DNA of 64,000 nt from Galbibacter orientalis DSM 19592 (GTDB taxonomy: Bacteria > Bacteroidota > Bacteroidia > Flavobacteriales > Flavobacteriaceae): contig NZ_JH651379.1 of the NCBI RefSeq assembly GCF_000260115.1, forward strand, positions 2,397,466-2,461,465, written 5' to 3'. The translations under genes and the position numbers were made by a program. The notes beneath the pieces are model-generated. The model was given only the letters and a program-made list of their open reading frames with translations. It was not told the DNA's origin and did not search any database. Positions 54,758-62,496 of this stretch are shown piece by piece; position 1 is the stretch's first letter, and each line of letters begins with the position of its first letter.

Positions 54758-55390
54758 ATGAAAAACATTCTTCAACAGAAACTTGCTTATCTTTTTCCTA
54801 CAGCTCTCCTCCAAGAACTTTCTGAAGTAGGGAAATTAGCTCATTACACTAAAAATGATATCATTATGGATGTAAATCAAGAGTTACATTCGGTTCCTTT
54901 GGTTATAAGTGGTAGTGTAAAAGTGCTTCGAGAAGACATTAATGGAAACGAACTCCTCCTTTATTTTTTAGAAGAGGGAGATACTTGCGCCATGTCTCTT
55001 ACCTGTTGCCTAAAACATTCTAAAAGTAAAATTAGAGCTATTGCAGATATAGATTCTGAAATTTTATTTATCCCTGCTGAAAAAATGAATGAATGGTTTG
55101 AAACAGAACCTAGTTGGCGGAATTTTATTTTGGAAAGCTACCAAATTAGATTTAACGAAATGCTCGAAACTATAGATACTTTAGCATTTTTAAAAATGGA
55201 TGAACGACTGCATAAATACATAATAGACAAGATAAAGGTTCAAGGACACACATTATTACACATTACCCATCAAGAAATAGCGGAAGATTTAAACACCTCT
55301 AGAGTTGTTGTCTCAAGACTTTTAAAACAACTTGAAAATCAAAATCTCATAAAACTCTTCAGAAATAAAATAGAGGTCTTAAAGTTTTAG
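54758..55390 (+). CDS. Crp/Fnr-family regulator with cysteine-rich ligand segment
   Basis: A 210-residue protein: cyclic-nucleotide-binding β-roll (residues ~10-115), dimer helix (~118-145) and winged HTH (~150-208, with HITHQEIAEDLNTSRVVVSR and LLKQLENQNLI). At the phosphate-binding cassette position it reads GDTCAMSLTCCLKHSK: Cys77, Cys83 and Cys84 replace the conserved cAMP contacts, so it is unlikely to bind cAMP. There is no Fnr-type N-terminal Fe-S Cys cluster. The adjacent sulfur genes and two Crp-like palindromes in their promoters make it their probable activator; thiol or persulfide sensing is inference. Confidence 0.88.
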   Translation: MKNILQQKLAYLFPTALLQELSEVGKLAHYTKNDIIMDVNQELHSVPLVISGSVKVLREDINGNELLLYFLEEGDTCAMSLTCCLKHSKSKIRAIADIDSEILFIPAEKMNEWFETEPSWRNFILESYQIRFNEMLETIDTLAFLKMDERLHKYIIDKIKVQGHTLLHITHQEIAEDLNTSRVVVSRLLKQLENQNLIKLFRNKIEVLKF

Positions 55391-55455
55391 TATTTGTACT
55401 TTTTTGATTTTTAAATCGCATATTTCCCAGTTCTAGGCTTTAAAATGTGCCACTA

Positions 55456-55500
55456 AGTAACATTCGTTACAAAGCCTCTTATGGAATAAAATTACCTTTG
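55456..55500 (+). promoter_or_regulatory. Crp-like site plus -7 element before the YeeE operon
   Basis: Palindrome AGTAA-CATTCG-TTACA (55456-55471) and -7 element TACCTTTG (55493-55500). The palindrome centre is 29.5 bases before the -7 element; the same distance recurs at 57314. No -33 TTG box is present, consistent with an activator-dependent promoter. Confidence 0.7.
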
Positions 55501-55520
55501 CTTAAATAATTAGTAACAAA

Positions 55521-56078
55521 ATGGATCTTATATTACAACCTTGGCCGTGGTATATTACTGGCCCACTTCTAGCTATTGTTATGTTTTTACTTATTTACTT
55601 CGGAAAAACATTCGGTATGTCTTCTAATCTCAGAACTTTTTGTGCCATGGCTGGTGCAGGAAAGAAAAGCGACTTTTTCAAAATAGATTACAAAACCCAA
55701 AAATGGAATTTAATGGTGGTTTTTGGGGCTGTTATAGGTGGTTTTATAGCTCATTTTTTTCTTTCAAACGAAACTAATATTCAACTCAATCCACATACTA
55801 TTGAAAAGCTTCAATCTTTTGGCTTCGAAAATATTGGGAAAGCTCTAGTCCCTCCAGAAATTTATAATTGGGATGCCGTTTTTTCTATCAAAGGAATATT
55901 AATTCTCGTTATTGGAGGTTTTTTAGTTGGTTTTGGCACTAGATATGCTGGCGGATGTACTTCTGGTCATGCTATAACAGGATTGAGTAATTTACAAATT
56001 CCATCGCTTATTGCCGTAATCGGTTTTTTTATTGGTGGGCTTATTATGACTCATTTTATTCTTCCCTTAATTTTTTAA
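55521..56078 (+). CDS. YeeE/YedE-family sulfur transporter, larger half
   Basis: A 185-residue inner-membrane protein with four or five hydrophobic segments. The family signature RYAGGCTSGHAITGLSNLQI (residues ~143-162) carries the conserved Cys proposed to relay thiosulfate or sulfur through YeeE-type channels. It is half the length of full YeeE proteins; the other half is encoded by the next gene 10 bases away, so the pair probably forms one functional unit. It starts the sulfur operon behind a Crp-like site. Confidence 0.88.
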   Translation: MDLILQPWPWYITGPLLAIVMFLLIYFGKTFGMSSNLRTFCAMAGAGKKSDFFKIDYKTQKWNLMVVFGAVIGGFIAHFFLSNETNIQLNPHTIEKLQSFGFENIGKALVPPEIYNWDAVFSIKGILILVIGGFLVGFGTRYAGGCTSGHAITGLSNLQIPSLIAVIGFFIGGLIMTHFILPLIF

Positions 56079-56088
56079 ACTGATAAAA

Positions 56089-56502
56089 ATGAAATACTTA
56101 AAATTTATATTGACTGGAATTTTCTTCGGAATTGTACTGGTAAAATCTGAAGCTGTTTCTTGGTATCGGATTTTTGAAATGTTCAGATTTGAATCGTTTC
56201 ATATGTATGGAATTATAGGAAGTGCTGTTATTACAGGCATTATCCTTGTCCAAATTGCTAAAAGAAAAAAAATTAAAAATATTGAAGGGGTTCCTATACA
56301 TCCAACTCCAAAAGATAAAAGCATTACTCGCTACCTCCTAGGTGGTCTATTATTCGGTCTTGGTTGGGCACTTGCTGGAGCTTGCCCCGGACCAATGTAC
56401 ATTCTAGTTGGTACTGGTGCTTTCTCTATGTTAATTGTTATTATTGCAGCCACTTTAGGAACTTTTGTTTACGGATTGATTAAAAATAAACTCCCTCATT
56501 AA
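56089..56502 (+). CDS. YeeE/YedE-family (DUF6691) sulfur transporter, smaller half
   Basis: A 137-residue inner-membrane protein with four hydrophobic segments. GLGWALAGACPGPMYILVGT (residues ~103-122) mirrors the Cys motif of the partner protein. The first part (FGIVLVKSEAVSWYRIFEMF) is typical of DUF6691. It lies 10 bases behind the larger half and 4 bases before the TauE gene, indicating tight co-expression. Together the two halves likely import or export a reduced sulfur species. Confidence 0.87.
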   Translation: MKYLKFILTGIFFGIVLVKSEAVSWYRIFEMFRFESFHMYGIIGSAVITGIILVQIAKRKKIKNIEGVPIHPTPKDKSITRYLLGGLLFGLGWALAGACPGPMYILVGTGAFSMLIVIIAATLGTFVYGLIKNKLPH

Positions 56503-56506
56503 CCTT

Positions 56507-57298
56507 ATGGATAGTATTTTTGGATATTTTGGAGCTCTATTTATCGGACTAATTATTGGATTATTAGGTGGTGGTGGTTCTATTTTAACAGTACCTTTAC
56601 TCGTTTACCTATTAGCCTATAATCCAGTAGTAGCCACTGCATATTCTCTTTTTGTTGTAGGTTCTTCCTCATTAATTGGCGCTATTCAGAAGTATAAAAA
56701 TGGTAATGTAGCTATTAAAACAGGACTCGCTTTTTCTTTTCCTTCTTTTATAGCGGTATATGCTTCACGCAGGTTTTTAGTTCCAGCTATTCCCGATAAA
56801 CTATTTACTACCCAAAACTTTATTTTCACTAAAGACATCCTCATTATGGTCTTTTTTGCAATTATTATGCTAATTGCATCTATTTCCATGATTAAAAAAA
56901 GAAAACGCAACTTAAAAAGTCTACATTATAAACAACCCTATTACAAAACTTTTTTACAAGGTTTGGCTATTGGTATTATAACGGGGTTAATAGGAGCTGG
57001 CGGCGGATTTTTATATGTACCTGCGCTCGTATTGTGGGCAAATTTACCCATGAAAAAAGCTGTTGGAACTTCGTTAGTAATTGTAAGTTTTAATTCGCTT
57101 ATAGGTTTTACAGGAGATATGCAAACTCTAGAAATCGACTGGAATTTTCTTTGGTTATTCACTTCTCTTACAATAGTCGGGGTAATTATAGGTGGCCGTT
57201 TGTCTAATTTTATCCCTAATACAGTACTAAAAAAAGGTTTTGGCTATTTAATTTTACTGATGAGTTTTTATATTCTTTTAAAAGAACTTTATCAGTAA
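56507..57298 (+). CDS. TauE/SafE-family sulfite/organosulfur permease
   Basis: A 263-residue inner-membrane protein with about eight hydrophobic segments and two related halves: GLIIGLLGGGGSILTVPLLV (residues ~15-34) and GIITGLIGAGGGFLYVPALV (~154-173). These Gly-rich motifs are the TauE/SafE hallmark. Members export sulfite or move sulfonates and related anions. It is the last gene of the three-gene operon after the two YeeE halves and precedes the persulfide-dioxygenase-like gene by 123 bases. Confidence 0.9.
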   Translation: MDSIFGYFGALFIGLIIGLLGGGGSILTVPLLVYLLAYNPVVATAYSLFVVGSSSLIGAIQKYKNGNVAIKTGLAFSFPSFIAVYASRRFLVPAIPDKLFTTQNFIFTKDILIMVFFAIIMLIASISMIKKRKRNLKSLHYKQPYYKTFLQGLAIGIITGLIGAGGGFLYVPALVLWANLPMKKAVGTSLVIVSFNSLIGFTGDMQTLEIDWNFLWLFTSLTIVGVIIGGRLSNFIPNTVLKKGFGYLILLMSFYILLKELYQ

Positions 57299-57313
57299 TC
57301 CTTAGGTAGGATA

Positions 57314-57358
57314 TGTAACATAGATCACATTTAGAAATGAAGTAGTTTCGTATCTTTG
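57314..57358 (+). promoter_or_regulatory. Crp-like site plus -7 element before the MBL-rhodanese gene
   Basis: Palindrome TGTAA-CATAGA-TCACA (57314-57329) and -7 element TATCTTTG (57351-57358); centre-to-element distance 29.5 bases, identical to that at 55456. Both match the Crp/Fnr half-site TGTNA. Confidence 0.72.
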
Positions 57359-57421
57359 AACAAGAAATTTATACAATAATCTGATTTAAAATAAAATACT
57401 AAATCAGTAATAAAATAAATA

Positions 57422-58822
57422 ATGAAAATAGAACAAATATATACTGGATGTTTAGCGCAAGGGGCTTATTATATAGAGTCTGAAGGAGAAGTTGCTATAA
57501 TTGACCCTTTGAGAGAAACGGCTCCTTATCTAAAACGAATTGAAAAAGAAAATGCTAAAGTAAAATACATTTTTGAAACACATTTTCATGCTGATTTTGT
57601 TTCTGGACATGTTGATTTAGCTGAAAAAACAGGTGCTACCATTGTTTATGGTCCTAATGCAAAAACTAGTTACGATATTTACCAAGCTAAAGACAATGAA
57701 ACCTTTAAACTTGGTAAGGTTACTATAAAAGCACTCCATACACCTGGACATACCCTTGAGTCTACCACGTATTTATTGATTGATGAAGATGGAAAAAATC
57801 ATGCATTATTTACTGGAGATACGCTTTTCCTTGGAGATGTTGGTAGACCAGATTTGGCAATAAAACAAGATATTACTAAAGAGGATTTGGCAGCAATGTT
57901 ATTCGATTCTTTACGCAATAAAATTATGCCTTTAGCAGACAATGTTATAGTATATCCTGCACATGGTGCTGGTTCTGCCTGTGGGAAAAACCTTAGTAAA
58001 GAAACCGTTGATACCCTAGGAAACCAAAAGAAAACAAACTACGCCCTCCGTGCCGATATGACTAAGCAGGAATTTGTAGATGAAGTTTTAGACGGAATAA
58101 TGCCTCCACCTCAATACTTCTCTAAAAATGCAATGCTCAATAAAGAAGGGTATAGCACTTTTGATGATGTACTTGAAAAAGGAGACGTGCCACTTTCTCC
58201 AGAAAAATTTGAACTAATTGCAAATCAAGAAGGCGCCTTGCTGCTCGATGTACGCACACAAGATGAGTTTTTAAAAGAACATATTCCAAACTCAATCTTT
58301 ATTGGACTCAATGGTTCTTTTGCTCCATGGGTAGGTGCTTTAATAACCGATTTAAAACAACCTATTCTTTTAATAGTTCCTGAAGGAAAATCCAAAGAAG
58401 CAGTTACCAGACTTTCAAGAGTTGGTTATGATAATACTTTAGGATATTTAGATGGCGGAATTGAAAATTGGAAAAAAGCTGACAAAGAAGTAGCTACTAT
58501 CAACTCTATAACTGCAGAAACTTTTCAAGAAGAGTACAACGATTCTTTAAATATATTGGACGTTCGTAAACCAGGAGAGTACGAATCGGAGCACCTAGAA
58601 AAAGGGATAACTTTTCCTTTAGATTTTATTAATGAACATATGGGCGAGTTAGATAAAAATAAAAAATATTATGTGCATTGCGCTGGTGGCTATCGTTCTG
58701 CAATTGCTGCTTCCATATTAAAAGCAAGAGGTTTTGAAAACCTAGTAGATATAAAAGGTGGTTTTGGTGCTTTAAAAAACACAGAAATCCCTAAAACAAA
58801 TTATTCATGTCCAAATTCTTAA
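57422..58822 (+). CDS. Persulfide-dioxygenase-like metallo-beta-lactamase fused to two rhodanese domains
   Basis: A 466-residue cytoplasmic protein. Residues 1-240 are an ETHE1-like metallo-β-lactamase: ETHFHADFVSGH (His54, His56, Asp58), HTPGHTLEST, GDTLFLGDVGRPDL and YPAHGAGSACG supply the iron ligands. Residues ~255-355 are a rhodanese domain without a catalytic Cys (loop reads VPEGKSKEA). Residues ~360-460 are a second rhodanese with Cys420 in VHCAGGYRSA. It would oxidise glutathione or other persulfides to sulfite, which TauE can export. It has its own Crp-like promoter. Confidence 0.9.
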   Translation: MKIEQIYTGCLAQGAYYIESEGEVAIIDPLRETAPYLKRIEKENAKVKYIFETHFHADFVSGHVDLAEKTGATIVYGPNAKTSYDIYQAKDNETFKLGKVTIKALHTPGHTLESTTYLLIDEDGKNHALFTGDTLFLGDVGRPDLAIKQDITKEDLAAMLFDSLRNKIMPLADNVIVYPAHGAGSACGKNLSKETVDTLGNQKKTNYALRADMTKQEFVDEVLDGIMPPPQYFSKNAMLNKEGYSTFDDVLEKGDVPLSPEKFELIANQEGALLLDVRTQDEFLKEHIPNSIFIGLNGSFAPWVGALITDLKQPILLIVPEGKSKEAVTRLSRVGYDNTLGYLDGGIENWKKADKEVATINSITAETFQEEYNDSLNILDVRKPGEYESEHLEKGITFPLDFINEHMGELDKNKKYYVHCAGGYRSAIAASILKARGFENLVDIKGGFGALKNTEIPKTNYSCPNS

Positions 58823-58848
58823 AACTTAAAAAGCTATAAACTATTAAA

Positions 58849-58880
58849 GAACAAAGCCCAGAAATTTCTGGGCTTTGTTC
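58849..58880 (+). terminator. Perfect palindromic terminator after the MBL-rhodanese gene
   Basis: GAACAAAGCCCAGAAA directly followed by its reverse complement (58849-58864 / 58865-58880), then TTTATTTATATTTTTAT. A very strong hairpin; the next small gene starts 31 bases downstream and must be read through or have its own start site. Confidence 0.85.
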
Positions 58881-58910
58881 TTTATTTATATTTTTATAAA
58901 AAATTTTATT

Positions 58911-59126
58911 ATGAAGAAAAACATGAGTCAAAAAGACAAGCTTATCCGTGTAATTATTGCTTTTGGAATAGCTTTACTTTTTTACTTTCAAATTATAAAA
59001 GGCATTTTTGGAGTAGCGCTAATGCTATTTGCTATTGCACTTTTACTAACTTGTTTATTCCGCTTTAGCATACTTTACAAAATAATTGGTATAAATACCA
59101 ATCTCGACAAAAAAGAGAATAAATAA
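58911..59126 (+). CDS. Small DUF2892-type membrane protein
   Basis: A 71-residue protein: MKKNMSQKDKLIRVIIAFGI, then two hydrophobic helices (about 13-32 and 35-55) with a short loop KGIFGVALM, and a charged tail. DUF2892 (YgaP C-terminal-like) proteins typically accompany rhodanese and sulfur genes. The frame opens earlier, inside the terminator region, but the ATG at 58911 is the sensible start. It ends one base before the convergent clpS gene. Confidence 0.75.
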   Translation: MKKNMSQKDKLIRVIIAFGIALLFYFQIIKGIFGVALMLFAIALLLTCLFRFSILYKIIGINTNLDKKENK

Positions 59127-59402
59127 CTAAACTATTTCCGCACTTAGCCCAGCTTGTAATAATTTAGAGCAACGAGGCTTTAAATCATCATAATCTCCTG
59201 TTTTTACAGTACATTTTCCTTTATAATGTACAATAATAGAACACTGCTCAGCTTGTTCTGGGGTATGGTCGCAGGTAGCTACGAGCATATCAATTACATA
59301 ATCAAATGTATTTACCTCATCATTATAAAGTACAATCTCGTTCTGTTTTAATACTTCTTCGTCAAGTAATAATTCTTCTAAAATTTCTTCCTTCGTACTC
59401 AT
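59127..59402 (-). CDS. clpS: ATP-dependent Clp protease adaptor
   Basis: A 91-residue ClpS. The core shows VLYNDEVNTFDYVIDMLVAT (residues ~25-44), the N-end-rule pocket, and the ClpA/C contact region. The C-terminal part (GKCTVKTGDYDDLKPRCSKL; LLQAGLSAEIV) is conserved. It delivers N-degron substrates to the ClpAP/ClpCP protease. It follows prmA by 15 bases, an order common in this phylum. Confidence 0.92.
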   Translation of the reverse strand: MSTKEEILEELLLDEEVLKQNEIVLYNDEVNTFDYVIDMLVATCDHTPEQAEQCSIIVHYKGKCTVKTGDYDDLKPRCSKLLQAGLSAEIV

Positions 59403-59417
59403 ATTCAGTATTTTAAG

Positions 59418-60251
59418 CTAATTTAAAAATTTTACAGCAACCCAATGGTTCTTTTCAAGATTTTCAATAAATTTTAACGAAAATTCCTCACATCGTTCCT
59501 GTATTTGAGGTATATCGTCTTTATAAAAACCACTTAACAATAAAGTTCCTCCTTCATTTAAACAATTTACATAGGTTGGAATATCTGCTAAAAGTATATT
59601 CCTATTTATGTTTGCTATAATAACATCATACTTGTTTCCTTCTAATAAAGAGGCATCTCCTTCTAACACTTTTATATGCTTACAGTTATTGCGTTCAACA
59701 TTTTCCAATGAGTTTAGGTAGCACCAATTATCAATATCAATAGCATCCAAATCTATAGCACCTTCTTTTTCAGCTAAAATTGCTAAAACTCCAGTTCCAC
59801 ACCCCATATCGAGTACTTTTTTATCTTTCAAGTCATTTTTCAGTAGAAACTGAATCATCATATGTGTGGTTTCATGATGCCCTGTTCCAAAACTCATTTT
59901 AGGCTCAATAACAATATCATATTTGGTAGTAGGCTTTTCATGAAAGGGAGCTCTTACTGTACACAGGCCATCTACTTCTATAGGGTGAAAGTTTTTCTCC
60001 CACTCTGCATTCCAATTCTGCTGTTCTATTTCTTTAAAATCAAATGTAATTTCAAACAAATCACTCTCTAGAATTTGAATATCTTCAAGTATTTCTGGTT
60101 TCCATTCTCCTTTTTGGATATAAGCTACAACTCCTTCTTCATTTTCAACAAAACTTTCAAAACCAGCATACCCCAATTCAGCAATTAAAATTTCATTTCC
60201 TTGCGCTATTGGTGCTACTTTAAAAGTGTACTCTAGATATATCTGATCCAT
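59418..60251 (-). CDS. prmA: Ribosomal protein L11 methyltransferase
   Basis: About 277 residues. The SAM-binding motif I is KKVLDMGCGTGVLAILAEKE and the target-side motif IIANINRNILL (NxxN type) is present; PKMSFGTGHHETTHMMIQFL is the PrmA signature before it. It trimethylates L11. The frame is open upstream to 60344, but that extension would overlap a dispersed repeat and has no PrmA similarity; the true start is MDQIYLEYTFKV at 60251. Confidence 0.93.
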   Translation of the reverse strand: MDQIYLEYTFKVAPIAQGNEILIAELGYAGFESFVENEEGVVAYIQKGEWKPEILEDIQILESDLFEITFDFKEIEQQNWNAEWEKNFHPIEVDGLCTVRAPFHEKPTTKYDIVIEPKMSFGTGHHETTHMMIQFLLKNDLKDKKVLDMGCGTGVLAILAEKEGAIDLDAIDIDNWCYLNSLENVERNNCKHIKVLEGDASLLEGNKYDVIIANINRNILLADIPTYVNCLNEGGTLLLSGFYKDDIPQIQERCEEFSLKFIENLEKNHWVAVKFLN

Positions 60252-60340
60252 ATATTCAATTAAAAAATTATTAGAAAAAATGAAGTCGAAAACTGTACAA
60301 AAATACAATCTTTCGACTTCATTTAAAATATTGAGTTTAA

Positions 60341-60462
60341 TCAACTACCTCGAGGCAAGCCTACGAGGTAGTTAAAGGAAAATAATTTAATCCATTTCGA
60401 CGTAGAACCCTTCGATATACTCAGAACAGGCTCTAGAGAGTAAAGCCCTCAATGAGGGATTT
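60341..60462 (+). repeat. Dispersed ~122-bp intergenic hairpin repeat, copy 3
   Basis: Starts TCAACTACCTCGAGGCAAGC, identical to copy 2 over the first 36 bases except near the end of the stem, and ends CCCTCAATGAGGGATTT. It lies between prmA and the end of tpiA. The alternating conserved blocks (GTAGAAC, TTCGATA, ACTCAGAACAGGCTCT) are the same as in copy 1. Confidence 0.87.
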
Positions 60463-60499
60463 AAACTTTTTCTATTTCCTAGAAATGTCTAAAATTTGT

Positions 60500-61249
60500 T
60501 TAGATAGCTTTTACTATCCCAATAAAATCTTCTGCTTTCAATGCTGCCCCACCAATCAAACCGCCATCTACATCTGGCTTAGAAAAAATCTCTTCTGCAT
60601 TTGCTGGTTTTACACTACCACCATAAAGAATAGAAATACTATCGGCTAAGTCTTGACTGTACTTGTCGGCTAATGTTTTTCTAATAAATTCATGCATTTC
60701 TTGTGCTTGCTCTGGACTTGCTGTTTCTCCTGTACCTATAGCCCATACTGGCTCATAAGCCAAAACAATACGCTTCCAAGCAGCAGCTTCTAAATGAAAT
60801 AAAGCATTTTTTAACTGACTTTCAACTAATTTAAAGTGATTATCAGACTTTCTATCCTCTAATTCCTCTCCAAAACAAAAAATAATATCCATTTCGTGTT
60901 TTATAGCAGTATCTACTTTTTTAGCAAGTAAAGCATCGTCTTCTCCAAAATAAGCACGACGTTCTGAATGCCCTAAAATAACCGTTTTAATCCCTACACT
61001 TTTAAGCATAGAAGCAGAAATTTCTCCTGTATACGCTCCATTTTCTTCTTGGTGCATATTCTGTGCTACCACTTCTATGGCGCTATCTTTAAGAGCTTCA
61101 TAAGCTGGGTATAGATTTGTATATGTTGGCGCTATTTTTACTTCTGCATCGGTAGCTGGTAAACTTTTCTTCAAATCACTAATTAAGGTTTGTGTTTGAG
61201 CAAGATCGTTATTCATTTTCCAGTTTCCAGCAACTATTTTTTTTCTCAT
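60500..61249 (-). CDS. tpiA: Triose-phosphate isomerase
   Basis: A 249-residue TIM barrel. Catalytic residues are all visible: Asn9 and Lys11 in GNWKMN, His94 in ILGHSERR, Glu166 in AYEPVWAIGTG, and the phosphate-binding loop SILYGGSVKPANAEE. It interconverts dihydroxyacetone phosphate and glyceraldehyde 3-phosphate in glycolysis. The frame extends 11 codons upstream (to 61282), but MRKKIVAGNWKM is the normal TIM start. Confidence 0.96.
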   Translation of the reverse strand: MRKKIVAGNWKMNNDLAQTQTLISDLKKSLPATDAEVKIAPTYTNLYPAYEALKDSAIEVVAQNMHQEENGAYTGEISASMLKSVGIKTVILGHSERRAYFGEDDALLAKKVDTAIKHEMDIIFCFGEELEDRKSDNHFKLVESQLKNALFHLEAAAWKRIVLAYEPVWAIGTGETASPEQAQEMHEFIRKTLADKYSQDLADSISILYGGSVKPANAEEIFSKPDVDGGLIGGAALKAEDFIGIVKAI

Positions 61250-61350
61250 TTTATTTTTTTTAAGTTGAATTTTTATTTTCATAACAAAAATATTAATTAA
61301 AGCCTATTTAAACGACTTCTTAACATCTTGTTACAATTAAGTTCTTATTG

Positions 61351-62445
61351 TTAATTTTCAAACTCAAAATCATGTGCATCTTTAAAATGCAATTTTTGAG
61401 TAATTGTTCCTTTTTGCAATTCCAATATAGCTGGATTTGAACGTATTATTGTTTTTACCGTAGTTAAATCGCAAAAGTAAAAGTCAAAATTTAATTGATA
61501 CTTTTCTTTAAAAGGGGCTAACTGCTCTTCATTTGAAGCAGATAAACCTATTATTTTATACCCTTTAGACCTAGCTTCTTTTACAACTTCCATTATAGCT
61601 GTTAAACCTTTGGTATTTGCTTCTTCTATATTTCTAGAAACTACCACCAAAACTTTATCCCATTCCATTATCTCCGAAGTATAGTCTGTGCCATTCAATT
61701 CCATCGTAAAATCATGAATTGGAGGCTCATACCCTTCTTGGAGTAACGTAGTTTGAACATCAATAAACTCTCCATCAACCGTTGGATAATCTCCTTCGGT
61801 ACTTATTATTTTTTCTTCTCCGTTTACATTAAATTTCCAATCGTATTGATACACTGCCTCAGGAGCTCCTTCTGGCACTTCCATCCCTTCTATAATATTT
61901 ACCCCTATTTTATATGGGCGAAAATCTACAACTGGCAAATGGTTGTACACATAATATGCATATCCAGAACAAAATATTATAGCTAAAAAAGTAGCAAACC
62001 CTGCAAAGCTAAACTTATTAATATATACTCTTTTAAAGAATAATATTAAAATAAGTAGCAATAAGGCCACATCTTTAAAGAACGACTCCCAAGGGGTTAA
62101 TTTTATAGCATCTCCAAAACACCCACAATCGGTAACTTTATTAAAATATGCAGAATAAAACGTTAAGAATGTAAAGAATATAATCATAAGGAGTAAACTC
62201 CAAACTGTAAATTTACGTTTAAAACCCACTAAAAGCATGACTCCTAGAACGGTTTCAAAAATTACTAAAAATATAGCTATGGCAAGTGCATAAGGCGCTA
62301 AAAACTCTAAATTTAATACACTGGGACTAAAATATTCTTCCAATTTAAATGAAAACCCTACTGGATCGTTTAATTTTATAAGTCCACTTATAATAAACAA
62401 AACCCCAACTAGTATTCTTGCAATTGAAACTACTATTTTACCCAT
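61351..62445 (-). CDS. DoxX/MauE-like membrane protein (BT_3928 family) with thioredoxin-fold C-terminus
   Basis: A 364-residue protein. The N-terminal ~165 residues contain four or five helices of the DoxX type (RILVGVLFIISGLIKLNDPV; LLLMIIFFTFLTFYSAYFN) with the pair CGCFG (about residues 108-112). The C-terminal ~180 residues look like a periplasmic thioredoxin fold (WDKVLVVVSRNIEEANTKGL; GYKIIGLSASNEEQLAPFKE) without a CxxC redox motif. The family is found at this locus, between tpiA and DUF1599, in many Bacteroidota; function is undefined. The CGC pair suggests a redox role, which is inference. Confidence 0.8.
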   Translation of the reverse strand: MGKIVVSIARILVGVLFIISGLIKLNDPVGFSFKLEEYFSPSVLNLEFLAPYALAIAIFLVIFETVLGVMLLVGFKRKFTVWSLLLMIIFFTFLTFYSAYFNKVTDCGCFGDAIKLTPWESFFKDVALLLLILILFFKRVYINKFSFAGFATFLAIIFCSGYAYYVYNHLPVVDFRPYKIGVNIIEGMEVPEGAPEAVYQYDWKFNVNGEEKIISTEGDYPTVDGEFIDVQTTLLQEGYEPPIHDFTMELNGTDYTSEIMEWDKVLVVVSRNIEEANTKGLTAIMEVVKEARSKGYKIIGLSASNEEQLAPFKEKYQLNFDFYFCDLTTVKTIIRSNPAILELQKGTITQKLHFKDAHDFEFEN

Positions 62446-62496
62446 TCTTTACTTTTTCTATTATTTTTAAATTCAGTTTTTATATGAAACTCATTA

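Noticed and set aside
60252-60344. N-terminal extension of prmA
   Set aside because: The extra 31 codons run into the dispersed repeat and lack similarity to L11 methyltransferases; the ATG at 60251 gives the normal N-terminus.
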